Positions 1 through 5,930 of a stretch of DNA of 15,271 nucleotides are shown piece by piece. Each line of letters begins with the position of its first letter. Position 1 is the stretch's first letter. Under the pieces are notes generated by a model. The model worked only from the letters and a program-made list of their open reading frames with translations. It was not told the origin of the DNA and ran no database searches. This stretch comes from Clostridiales bacterium UBA4821 (GTDB lineage Bacteria; Bacillota; Clostridia; Acetivibrionales; UBA4821). The DNA is taken from NCBI GenBank assembly GCA_002402315.1, contig DHFP01000207.1:887-16157 (forward strand). Direction: 5' to 3'. The position numbers were made by a program, and so were the translations under genes.

Positions 1-39
1 ACCCTTATTCACGGATAAGCTCTTATTGTAAATTAAGTA

Positions 40-69
40 TTGAATATTTAGGAGTAAATTAATTATACT
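40..69 (+). promoter_or_regulatory. Probable sigma-A promoter of the M16-lgt operon
   Basis: A -35 element TTGAAT (40-45) and a -10 element TATACT (64-69) are separated by 18 bases. Each differs from consensus at one or two positions. Transcription would start near 76, giving a leader of about 45 bases before the first M16 gene. No other promoter of this quality is seen before lgt, so this is the likely operon promoter. This is a pattern match only. Confidence 0.5.
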
Positions 70-121
70 ATGTATATGCTAAATAATAGTAATTATATAT
101 TCTTGAAAGGGTGTGGCTAAA

Positions 122-1408
122 ATGCTGCAAACAGATAATAAAATTGAGCTTAAAAGATACGGCACAGATAAAGGATTAAATATAATTTCAATAAAGACTG
201 ATAAATTTAAGACAAATTCTATAAATCTATTTTTCCATAATCAGCTGGATCAATCCACAGTTACGCAAAATGCTCTTTTGCCTATGGTTTTGAGGCGGGG
301 AAGCAAAGATTACCCAACCATGCAGGACATTTCAAAAAAGCTGGAACAACTCTACGGTAGTTTTTTTGATTGTGGAGTAGTTAAAAAGGGTGAACGTCAG
401 ATATTGCATTTTTACATAGATGGCGTCAATGATAAGTATTTGGAAACGGGTGACAAGCTGTTTGAACCGCTCGCTCACATGTTAAACAGCATAGCATACA
501 ATCCTTTGCTGCGGGATGGAAAGTTTAATGATGAATACGTTCAGCAGGAGAAGGAGAACCTTGCAAAGCAGATTGAAGGCAGAATCAATGATAAGTTGCA
601 GTATGCTGTTGAAAGATGCTATGAATTAATGTGTGCGGATGAGAGATATGGAATCCACGAGTGGGGCAAGGTAGAAGACCTGCAGAAAATAGACGGCAGC
701 ATCATGGGTGACCGGTATAATGACATTATTAATACTTCCAAGATTGATTTGGTGGTTTTGGGTGATATAGAGGATCAATGGATTGAGAGGCTGGAAAAAA
801 TAATAGGTATTAAAACCAATAGTAGTAAGGACATTAAAACAGAAAACGTCCATAAGGATGTAAAAGAGGTCAGGACATTTGTTGAGGATATGGATGTGAA
901 TCAGGGAAAATTATCTATGGGATTCAGGACTAATGTTGGTCCGACTGACCCTGATTACTATTCATTGATTGTATATTGCAGTATATTAGGTGGAGGAGCT
1001 CACTCCAAACTTCACCAGAACGTGAGAGAGAAGGCAAGTCTTGCGTATTATGCGTTTGCACGCATTGAGAAGCTAAAGGGACTTATGATGATAGGAAGTG
1101 GAATAGAGGCGGATAAATATGAAAGAGCAAAAGAAATAATATTAAAGCAGGTTAATGAGATAAAGGAAGGCATTATATCTGACTTTGAATATGAATCTTC
1201 TATAAAAACCTTGGTGAACGGACTTAGGTCTATGGCTGATGAACCTATACAAATGGTGGACTTTTTTCTGACCCAATCAATTCTAGGTAGTAATAATGAT
1301 TTTGATACAGTAATAAATAAAATCAAGGAAGTTAAACCTGACGATGTTAAGAAAGTAGCCCGGAACGTGCAGCTGGATACTATTCACTTTATTAAGCCTA
1401 AGAAATGA
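122..1408 (+). CDS. ymfF: M16 family peptidase-like protein, inactive subunit (YmfF/YfmF type)
   Basis: This 428-residue protein has the two-lobed fold pattern of M16 (pitrilysin-like) proteins. The N-terminal lobe keeps the family's shape but lacks the zinc motif HxxEH: the equivalent stretch reads LLPMVLRRGS. The C-terminal lobe carries the typical SKLHQNVREKASLAYYAFA-like segment (around residues 300-318). It is therefore predicted to be non-catalytic, like the alpha subunit of mitochondrial processing peptidase, and to pair with the active M16 protein encoded 13 bases downstream. Such pairs are conserved in Firmicutes as ymfF/ymfH (also written yfmF/yfmH). Databases sometimes link them to EF-P 5-aminopentanol modification, but nothing here tests that. 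Start: the frame opens at GTG 113, but AAAGGGTG (106-113) is well spaced only for ATG 122, so I prefer 122. Confidence 0.85.
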   Translation: MLQTDNKIELKRYGTDKGLNIISIKTDKFKTNSINLFFHNQLDQSTVTQNALLPMVLRRGSKDYPTMQDISKKLEQLYGSFFDCGVVKKGERQILHFYIDGVNDKYLETGDKLFEPLAHMLNSIAYNPLLRDGKFNDEYVQQEKENLAKQIEGRINDKLQYAVERCYELMCADERYGIHEWGKVEDLQKIDGSIMGDRYNDIINTSKIDLVVLGDIEDQWIERLEKIIGIKTNSSKDIKTENVHKDVKEVRTFVEDMDVNQGKLSMGFRTNVGPTDPDYYSLIVYCSILGGGAHSKLHQNVREKASLAYYAFARIEKLKGLMMIGSGIEADKYERAKEIILKQVNEIKEGIISDFEYESSIKTLVNGLRSMADEPIQMVDFFLTQSILGSNNDFDTVINKIKEVKPDDVKKVARNVQLDTIHFIKPKK

Positions 1409-1421
1409 AAACGGAGGAAAG

Positions 1422-2714
1422 ATGATGAAAACTTCAATTATAGAGAATGATGTTTTGAAAGAAAAGATTCATGTGTGTGAATTTGATAACGGCCTTCAAG
1501 CATATGTCCTGCCCAAACGGGGATACACAAAAAAATATGCTACATATGCCACTCACTATGGCTCAATTGATAGTGAATTTGTAGTTCCCGGAGACAGTCA
1601 AAATACACGGGTTCCGGATGGTATAGCTCATTTTCTTGAACATAAGCTCTTTGAACAGGAAGATGGGCCTGTTTTGGAAAGATATGCTGCGTTAGGAGCT
1701 TCGGGAAATGCGTATACCGGTTTTGACCATACAGCGTACTTGTTTTCCTGTACTGAAAGGTTTGAAGAAAGCTTTAAACTTCTAATGAAGTTTGTGCAGA
1801 ATCCTCACCTTACCGATGAAAACGTGGAGAAAGAAAAGGGTATTATAGGACAAGAAATAAGAATGTATGAGGATAATCCGAATTGGAGGGTTTTCTTTAA
1901 TTTTCTGGACGCTCTATATGTTAATCATCCTGTGAAAAAGGACATAGCAGGAACAATTGAATCTATATCCAAGATTAATAAAGATATACTTTATAAGTGT
2001 TATAATACTTTTTACCATCCGTCCAACATGGTGGTTTGCGTTGTTGGCGATGTCCAGCCTGAATGGGTTTTTGAGACAATCAGGAATGGGCAGAAGGTTA
2101 TGCACGATATGCCGGAGATTAAACGTATATACTCTGATGAACCAATGAGCATTAATAAGAAAATAGTTGAACAGAAAATGCAGGTAGCTGCTCCGTTGTT
2201 CTTGCTTGGTTTTAAAGAGAATACCGGTGTAATTGGCGGTAATCCAGCTTTGCATTATGTTGGGATGAAAATATTATTGGAAATGATATTCGGTAGAGCA
2301 TCCGATCTCTATGGCGAGTTATATGAAAGTGGTTTGATAACATCAAACTTTGATGTTGACTATACTTTTGAGGGAAGTTATAGTTATTCAACTATAGGAG
2401 GGGAATCTAAATCCCCGGACCAGGTTAGAGATAGGGTTATCAAAGCTATAGAAAAAATTAATCAAAGCGGACTTAATGAAGAGGACTTCACCAGAATTAA
2501 GAAAATGAAGCTGGGGAGCTTTATAAAAACGTTTAACTCCGTAGAGAAGATTGGACATGAATTTGTTGCCGGCTATTTTAGGGGAATAAATATATTTGAC
2601 TTTGTAAACGCTTACATGGAGATAGATTACAATAAGGCAAAAGAGATATATAGCAAGCACTTTACATTGGGGAATATGGCTCTTTCTATAGTCAATCCAA
2701 ACCGGGAGGTCTGA
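1422..2714 (+). CDS. ymfH: M16 family zinc metallopeptidase, catalytic subunit (YmfH/YfmH type)
   Basis: This 430-residue protein is the catalytic partner of the preceding gene. The inverted zinc motif HFLEH is at residues 70-74 (H70 and H74 bind zinc, E73 is the general base). The downstream EKEKGIIGQEIR segment (136-147) should supply the third ligand, most likely E145, with E138 the supporting glutamate seven residues earlier, as in pitrilysin. A C-terminal M16 lobe follows (from about residue 190). No signal peptide or membrane segment is seen, so it is probably cytoplasmic. Its substrate is unknown. GGAGG (1413-1417) precedes two tandem ATGs (1422 and 1425); the second has the more usual spacing, so the first methionine is uncertain by one codon. 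It ends one base before lgt, implying co-transcription and coupled translation. Confidence 0.9.
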   Translation: MMKTSIIENDVLKEKIHVCEFDNGLQAYVLPKRGYTKKYATYATHYGSIDSEFVVPGDSQNTRVPDGIAHFLEHKLFEQEDGPVLERYAALGASGNAYTGFDHTAYLFSCTERFEESFKLLMKFVQNPHLTDENVEKEKGIIGQEIRMYEDNPNWRVFFNFLDALYVNHPVKKDIAGTIESISKINKDILYKCYNTFYHPSNMVVCVVGDVQPEWVFETIRNGQKVMHDMPEIKRIYSDEPMSINKKIVEQKMQVAAPLFLLGFKENTGVIGGNPALHYVGMKILLEMIFGRASDLYGELYESGLITSNFDVDYTFEGSYSYSTIGGESKSPDQVRDRVIKAIEKINQSGLNEEDFTRIKKMKLGSFIKTFNSVEKIGHEFVAGYFRGINIFDFVNAYMEIDYNKAKEIYSKHFTLGNMALSIVNPNREV

Positions 2715-2715
2715 T

Positions 2716-3567
2716 ATGCCAACTATATCGTTTCCGGGGTTAGACCTGGAATTTAATATAAGTCCGGTTGCATTTTCTGTTTTTGGTAAAGATGTATACT
2801 GGTACGGGATAATTATTTCTTTTGCATTTCTGTTGGCAATTGTGCTGGCCCAACGGGATGCGAAAAAATACGGCATTAACCCTGATTATATTATCGACTT
2901 GGCATTGTTTGCTATACCGGCAGCTATAATTGGGGCAAGGTTGTATTACGTTGCGTTCAGATGGGAGGATTATGCCAATAACCCTGCAGATATAATAGCT
3001 ATATGGAAGGGCGGCTTGGCTATATATGGGGCTATATTGGCTGCAATTGTTGTCGCGTATATATTCGCGAAAAAGAAAAAGGTAGGAGTCTTTAAACTCT
3101 TTGATTTTTGCGCTCCATATCTGGCGTTGGGACAAGGGATAGGACGTTGGGGGAATTTTATCAATCAGGAGGCTTATGGTTCAGAGACAGCACTTCCTTG
3201 GAGAATGGAGATAATTGCACCTGATAGTTTTTCGAGAATTTCCGTACATCCTACTTTTCTGTATGAGTCGTTGTGGAACATAAGTATATTTGTATTTCTT
3301 ATTTGGTTTAGAAAGAAAAGCAAAGTATCTGGGGACGTTTTCTTTCTATATATGATTTTTTATGGTTTGGGGAGGTTTTGGATTGAAGGTTTAAGAACTG
3401 ATAGTCTGATGTTAGGGGGCTTTAGGGTTTCACAACTGCTGGCGGGAGTTTTTGTAGTTACCCTAACTGCCGTTCTAGTTATTAGAAGAAAACGTATTAC
3501 TTGTCGAACTGAGGATAATAAAGAAGATAATATTATTATTTCAGAGAAACAGCGAAAAAAAATCTAA
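2716..3567 (+). CDS. lgt: Prolipoprotein diacylglyceryl transferase
   Basis: Lgt moves the diacylglyceryl group of phosphatidylglycerol onto the lipobox cysteine of prolipoproteins, the first step of lipoprotein maturation at the outer face of the cytoplasmic membrane. The 283-residue length is normal for the family. About seven hydrophobic segments are visible. The signature GRWGNFINQEAYG lies at residues 143-155, including R144 and N147, which match the essential R143 and N146 of E. coli Lgt. VYWYG (Y30) matches the N-terminal catalytic-region tyrosine, and GLGRFWIEGLR (218-228) is the conserved C-terminal block. The position I align with E. coli H103 appears to be a tyrosine (LAIYGAI), which I believe is common in Gram-positives. 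GGGAGG (2704-2709) lies 6 bases before ATG. The tail is charged and ends in KKI. Confidence 0.97.
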   Translation: MPTISFPGLDLEFNISPVAFSVFGKDVYWYGIIISFAFLLAIVLAQRDAKKYGINPDYIIDLALFAIPAAIIGARLYYVAFRWEDYANNPADIIAIWKGGLAIYGAILAAIVVAYIFAKKKKVGVFKLFDFCAPYLALGQGIGRWGNFINQEAYGSETALPWRMEIIAPDSFSRISVHPTFLYESLWNISIFVFLIWFRKKSKVSGDVFFLYMIFYGLGRFWIEGLRTDSLMLGGFRVSQLLAGVFVVTLTAVLVIRRKRITCRTEDNKEDNIIISEKQRKKI

Positions 3568-3569
3568 AA

Positions 3570-3596
3570 ATTTACTGTAATATATTGACAGTAAAT
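3570..3596 (+). promoter_or_regulatory. Palindrome overlapping the -35 of the Spo0E-like gene promoter (putative operator)
   Basis: A perfect 9-bp inverted repeat has arms ATTTACTGT (3570-3578) and ACAGTAAAT (3588-3596) with a 9-base AT-rich centre. The right arm covers most of the TTGACA -35 element at 3585-3590. It starts 3 bases after the lgt stop. The arms are AT-rich and no T-run follows, so an operator fits better than a terminator. No regulator is identified. Confidence 0.4.
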
Positions 3597-3613
3597 GTAT
3601 ATTATTATAAGAT
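3585..3613 (+). promoter_or_regulatory. Sigma-A-type promoter for the Spo0E-like gene
   Basis: A perfect -35 TTGACA (3585-3590) is followed after 17 bases by TAAGAT (3608-3613), which matches four of six consensus -10 bases. TATAAG at 3606-3611 is an alternative with a short 15-base spacer. Transcription should start near 3620, leaving a leader of about 120 bases before the ATG at 3744. With the terminator at 3931-3962 this defines an independent short transcript of about 340 bases. Confidence 0.55.
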
Positions 3614-3619
3614 GAGGAC

Positions 3620-3743
3620 AAGTTAAGGACATTCCGAAACATCCAAGTCAGAATACAAGCGCAGACTGCTTCCTGTTTGACCTTGCTCCGACTAACCCTC
3701 GGTACAGCGCAGAAAGTCAGATGAAATTATGTGGGGTGAGAGT
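3620..3743 (+). other. Leader region of the Spo0E-like transcript with mirrored repeat words
   Basis: This untranslated stretch is GC-richer than its flanks. Two 8-base words occur twice in mirrored order: AAGTCAGA (3645-3652) then AGCGCAGA (3658-3665), and later AGCGCAGA (3706-3713) immediately followed by AAGTCAGA (3714-3721). A small hairpin CCGA-loop-TCGG lies between them (about 3688-3702). I do not recognise a known riboswitch family. Binding sites or part of a structured RNA are both possible. Confidence 0.3.
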
Positions 3744-3890
3744 ATGATAGAATACCAGATTGACAGCCTTAGAAAAGAACTGGACTACCTTATTGAGCAA
3801 GGAGCGAGCTTCCAAGAGATTTATTCTATGAGCATAACGTTAGACGAGTTAATAGTAGCTTTTTATACGCAGGCACTTACTAGAAAGTAG
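3744..3890 (+). CDS. Spo0E-like sporulation regulatory peptide (predicted aspartyl-phosphate phosphatase)
   Basis: This is a short gene of 48 residues. Its layout matches the Spo0E family (Spo0E, YisI, YnzD): a first helix with Ile/Leu spacing (IDSLRKELDYLIEQG, residues 6-20), a short turn, then a second helix with the family's S-x-x-LD signature as MSITLDELIVAFY (29-41; S30, L33, D34). Spo0E proteins dephosphorylate Spo0A~P and so hold back entry into sporulation. That function here is inferred from the family, not shown. GGGGTGA (3733-3739) lies 4 bases upstream of ATG. The gene has its own promoter and terminator and sits alone between lgt and the mraZ operon. Short members of this family are often missed in annotation. 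The family could have other response-regulator targets in clostridia. Confidence 0.8.
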   Translation: MIEYQIDSLRKELDYLIEQGASFQEIYSMSITLDELIVAFYTQALTRK

Positions 3891-3930
3891 AAGTTTTAAG
3901 CCTTCATAATTAAATACGTTTTAATAGTAG

Positions 3931-3962
3931 AGATAGGGTACTGATCCTATCTTTTATTTTTG
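3931..3962 (+). terminator. Rho-independent terminator after the Spo0E-like gene
   Basis: A perfect 7-bp stem AGATAGG/CCTATCT (3931-3937 and 3946-3952) closes an 8-base loop and runs directly into TTTTATTTTT. It lies 40 bases after the stop codon and separates this unit from the mraZ promoter. Confidence 0.85.
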
Positions 3963-4006
3963 TACAAAGGAAAACAAAAAAAATTTGAAAAATTTTCAGG
4001 ATAGGC

Positions 4007-4035
4007 TTGATTATAAAAAAGAAATAATATAAAAT
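4007..4035 (+). promoter_or_regulatory. Promoter of the mraZ-rsmH (dcw) operon
   Basis: TTGATT (4007-4012) and TAAAAT (4030-4035) are 17 bases apart; the -10 differs from consensus at one position. An AT-rich stretch with short A-runs (about 3970-3998) just upstream could act as an UP element. Transcription should start near 4042, exactly where the MraZ-box repeats begin. Confidence 0.65.
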
Positions 4036-4042
4036 AGCATTA

Positions 4043-4078
4043 AAGTGGTAGGAAGTGGAGGCAAGTGGATGAGGGTGC
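4043..4078 (+). promoter_or_regulatory. MraZ-box operator: tandem AAGTGG repeats at 10-bp spacing
   Basis: AAGTGG occurs at 4043-4048, 4053-4058 and 4063-4068, with a degenerate fourth copy GGGTGC at 4073-4078. All are in exact 10-bp register, one helical turn, so they lie on one face of the DNA. They sit between the -10 element and the mraZ ribosome site. MraZ proteins are known to bind short tandem repeats with about this period in front of their own gene (TGGGN units in E. coli, AAGTG-type units in mollicutes). Autorepression is the likely role. Confidence 0.8.
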
Positions 4079-4097
4079 CACCACAGGAGTGAAAGTG

Positions 4098-4529
4098 ATG
4101 TTTATAGGCGAATACCAACATACAATTGACCCTAAGGGCAGAATAATAATGCCCTCCAGACTTAGAGAAGGCCTTGGAGAGAAGTTTGTAGTCACCAAGG
4201 GTTTGGATGAGTGTTTGTTCGTATATTCACTGGAAGAGTGGGGTAACCTGGAAAACAAGTTAAAAACACTTCCGCTTACCAATAAGGATGCCAGAGCATT
4301 TATCAGGTTTTTCTTCTCTGGTGCAGCTGAGTGTGAAGTGGATAAACAAGGTAGAATCCTGATACCTTCAAACTTAAGAGAATTCGCCAAGTTGGACAAG
4401 GAAATTGTTATTACCGGCGTTTCAACCAGGATAGAAATTTGGGGCAAGGACAAGTGGGAGGCATACAATAATGATTCCGGCATAGATGCAGATAGTATTG
4501 CGGAAAAAATGTCTCTCCTGGGAATTTAA
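4098..4529 (+). CDS. mraZ: Transcriptional regulator MraZ
   Basis: MraZ is the DNA-binding repressor that heads most dcw clusters. The 143-residue protein has two SpoVT/AbrB-like halves, each with the family's DxxxR motif: DPKGR at residues 11-15 and DKQGR at 82-86, both followed by an I-(I/L)-(M/I)-P-S-x-L-R-E segment. MraZ assembles into a ring of subunits that reads tandem repeats, and such repeats lie directly upstream at 4043-4078. The start is ATG 4098, which gives the canonical MFIGEYQH N-terminus and has AGGAG (4085-4089) 8 bases before it. A GTG at 4065 in the same frame falls inside an operator repeat and lacks a ribosome site. The gene is followed after 5 bases by rsmH. Confidence 0.97.
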   Translation: MFIGEYQHTIDPKGRIIMPSRLREGLGEKFVVTKGLDECLFVYSLEEWGNLENKLKTLPLTNKDARAFIRFFFSGAAECEVDKQGRILIPSNLREFAKLDKEIVITGVSTRIEIWGKDKWEAYNNDSGIDADSIAEKMSLLGI

Positions 4530-4534
4530 CAAGT

Positions 4535-5470
4535 ATGGAATTTGTTCATAAACCCATTATGGTGGAAGAGTGTATAAGCATGCTGAATATTATGCCGAAC
4601 GGTATATATGTGGATGGTACAGTTGGCGGCGGCGGACACTCTTATGAAATAGCAAGCCGGCTGAACCAAGAAGGAATGCTGATTTGTATTGACAGGGACA
4701 AGGAAGCGATTGAAGCTTCAAAGAACAGGCTTGCAAAGTTAGAAAAGAATATCAAGTTTATACATAATAACTTTTGTAATATTAAAAAAGTAGTGGAAGG
4801 AATAACAAATGATTTTGTTGATGGAATATTAATAGACTTAGGTGTTTCATCATACCAGATGGATAATTCCGAAAGGGGTTTCAGTTATCAAGCAGACGCT
4901 CTTTTGGATATGAGGATGGATAAAGGACAAACCCTTACTGCGGAAACAGTGGTAAACCAATATGATAAAGACAGATTAGTTGAAATAATCTTTTCATACA
5001 GTGAAGAAAGATGGGCAAAAAGAATTGCAGAATTTATTGTTAGATATAGACAGGAAAGAAGAATAAGAACAACAGCTGAGTTAGTGGAGATAATTAAAAA
5101 GGCAATACCCGCAGCAGCAAGAAGAGATGGGCCTCATCCGGCAAAAAGAACTTTTCAGGCAATAAGGATTGAGGTTAACAATGAGCTGACCATACTGCGA
5201 GATGCCATTAAGAATGCCGTTGACTGCCTGAACAGGGGAGGAAGGATTTGCATCATTACCTTTCATTCATTGGAGGATAGGATTGTAAAACAAACCTATG
5301 CTGCTTTAGAAGGTAAATGTACATGCCCCCCGGATTTCCCGGTCTGTAGGTGCAAAAACAAGACTTATGGAAAAGTGGTTAATAGGAAACCCATAGAACC
5401 ATCACAGGCTGAAATCCTAGATAACCCAAGAGCGAGAAGTGCAAAGCTGAGGGTATTTGAAAGGAATTAG
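4535..5470 (+). CDS. rsmH: 16S rRNA (cytosine(1402)-N4)-methyltransferase
   Basis: RsmH (MraW) uses S-adenosylmethionine to methylate N4 of C1402 in the 16S rRNA decoding centre. The 311-residue length is typical. The SAM-binding motif DGTVGGGGHS is at residues 27-36. DLGVSSYQMD (101-110) and RGFSYQADALLDMRMD (114-129) are the family's conserved blocks, followed by TFQAIRIEVNNEL and FHSLEDRIVK in the second half. The C-terminal part has the usual Cys-rich segment (CTCPPDFPVCRC). No convincing ribosome site precedes ATG 4535. The mraZ stop is only 5 bases upstream, so translation is probably coupled to mraZ. A GC-rich hairpin lies 21 bases after the stop. Confidence 0.97.
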   Translation: MEFVHKPIMVEECISMLNIMPNGIYVDGTVGGGGHSYEIASRLNQEGMLICIDRDKEAIEASKNRLAKLEKNIKFIHNNFCNIKKVVEGITNDFVDGILIDLGVSSYQMDNSERGFSYQADALLDMRMDKGQTLTAETVVNQYDKDRLVEIIFSYSEERWAKRIAEFIVRYRQERRIRTTAELVEIIKKAIPAAARRDGPHPAKRTFQAIRIEVNNELTILRDAIKNAVDCLNRGGRICIITFHSLEDRIVKQTYAALEGKCTCPPDFPVCRCKNKTYGKVVNRKPIEPSQAEILDNPRARSAKLRVFERN

Positions 5471-5491
5471 ACGGCTTGATTGTAAGCTATG

Positions 5492-5522
5492 AAAAGTAAT
5501 AGCGCTTAGCGCTTAAGCTTTT
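5492..5522 (+). terminator. Hairpin after rsmH, possible weak terminator
   Basis: A perfect AGCGC-TTA-GCGCT hairpin (5501-5513) is enclosed by AAAAG (5492-5496) and CTTTT (5518-5522) with a small unpaired internal loop on each side. It lies just after the rsmH stop and ends in TTTTA. The T-run is short, so termination would be partial at best. It could instead protect the 3' end of the mraZ-rsmH message. Confidence 0.35.
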
Positions 5523-5534
5523 ATACATCAATGT

Positions 5535-5735
5535 TGGACAGACAACAAGGAAAACTAAAGAAGACTGCTAAAGTACGAAAGAAGAAATCACAAGAAACAA
5601 AAGAGGAACCATCCAGAAAAATTGTAAGGAACTAAAGAAAAGGCAAAGAAACTAAAGATGAGATACTGAAGAACAAAAGATGAAAGAGCACCAGTTACAA
5701 AAGAAGAAACAAAGAAAAGAAACCAAGGATGAAGC
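5535..5735 (+). other. A/G-rich low-complexity tract without a credible gene
   Basis: About three quarters of the bases on the + strand are purines, mostly A. A word like AAGAAAC(T/C)AAAGATGA recurs imperfectly (near 5590, 5645 and 5715). Translated, the three copies all give KETKDE-like strings, but they lie in different frames broken by stops. Short frames at 5531-5635 (34 residues) and 5680-5778 (32 residues) are Lys/Glu-rich and have no ribosome site. This looks like decayed repetitive coding DNA or simple low-complexity spacer. It occupies the gap between rsmH and ftsL. Confidence 0.4.
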
Positions 5736-5755
5736 TATTAATGTACTCGCGTTTT

Positions 5756-5837
5756 GGGGGTGTTCCACATGGCTATAGGGCACACCTCCTGGAATGTGGG
5801 TCTTTAGCCGGAAAAACTATAGAAGTCTAAAATATTT
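5756..5837 (+). promoter_or_regulatory. Possible leader/attenuator region ahead of a terminator
   Basis: GGGGGTG (5756-5762) lies 6 bases before an ATG at 5769 that opens a 12-codon frame (MAIGHTSWNVGL, stop at 5805-5807). Just after it, CGGAAA (5809-5814) can pair with TTTCCG (5835-5840), whose last three bases are also the outer arm of the terminator at 5838. CCACAT (5765-5770) can pair with ATGTGG (5794-5799). A leader peptide with competing hairpins would suit attenuation, but the peptide has no run of one amino acid and the competing overlap is only 3 bp. This is speculative. Confidence 0.2.
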
Positions 5838-5873
5838 CCGATTGTTCTTATTAGAACACGGTTATTTTTTTTC
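5838..5873 (+). terminator. Probable Rho-independent terminator between rsmH and ftsL
   Basis: The stem pairs CCG (5838-5840) with CGG (5859-5861) and TGTTCT (5843-5848) with AGAACA (5853-5858), with a 2-base bulge and a TATT loop. It is followed at once by TTATTTTTTTTC. It would split the cluster into an mraZ-rsmH unit and an ftsL-onward unit. I could not find a strong, well-placed promoter between here and ftsL. Confidence 0.6.
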
Positions 5874-5889
5874 TTGCAATCCGAAACTT

Positions 5890-5930
5890 CCCTCGCCCAA
5901 GAATGGGAGAGGGGTTGGGGGTGAGGGTTG
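5890..5930 (+). repeat. GC-rich palindromic dispersed-type repeat with a G-quadruplex motif
   Basis: CCCTCGCCCA (5890-5899) pairs with TGGGAGAGGG (5904-5913) with one mismatch and a 4-base AGAA loop. The G-rich strand continues with TTGGGGGTGAGGG. Four runs of three or more G with 2-3-base loops (5905-5927) fit the classical G-quadruplex pattern. The composition is far from that of the surrounding AT-rich DNA. It resembles the GGGAGAGGG-type short palindromes scattered between genes in many bacteria. That resemblance is from memory, and only one copy is present in this window. Confidence 0.5.

Noticed and set aside
4..19. CTTAT/ATAAG hairpin at the window start as a terminator of an upstream gene
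   Set aside because: The stem is only 5 bp and AT-rich, with no T-run after it.
1914..2255. Long open frames on the minus strand inside the M16, lgt, mraZ, mraY and murG genes
   Set aside because: They lie opposite clear protein-family genes, have no family motifs and no ribosome sites, and are typical shadows of AT-rich coding DNA.
3568..3743. A known riboswitch, T-box or tRNA in the lgt to Spo0E-like gap
   Set aside because: No T-box motif, cloverleaf or recognisable riboswitch core could be drawn from the sequence.
4065..4097. Upstream GTG start giving mraZ 11 extra residues
   Set aside because: The GTG lies within an operator repeat, has no ribosome site and adds residues not found in MraZ; ATG 4098 has AGGAG at proper spacing.
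5531..5778. Short Lys/Glu-rich frames 5531-5635 and 5680-5778 as genes
   Set aside because: They have no ribosome sites, are of low complexity and sit in shifting frames within a purine-rich tract.
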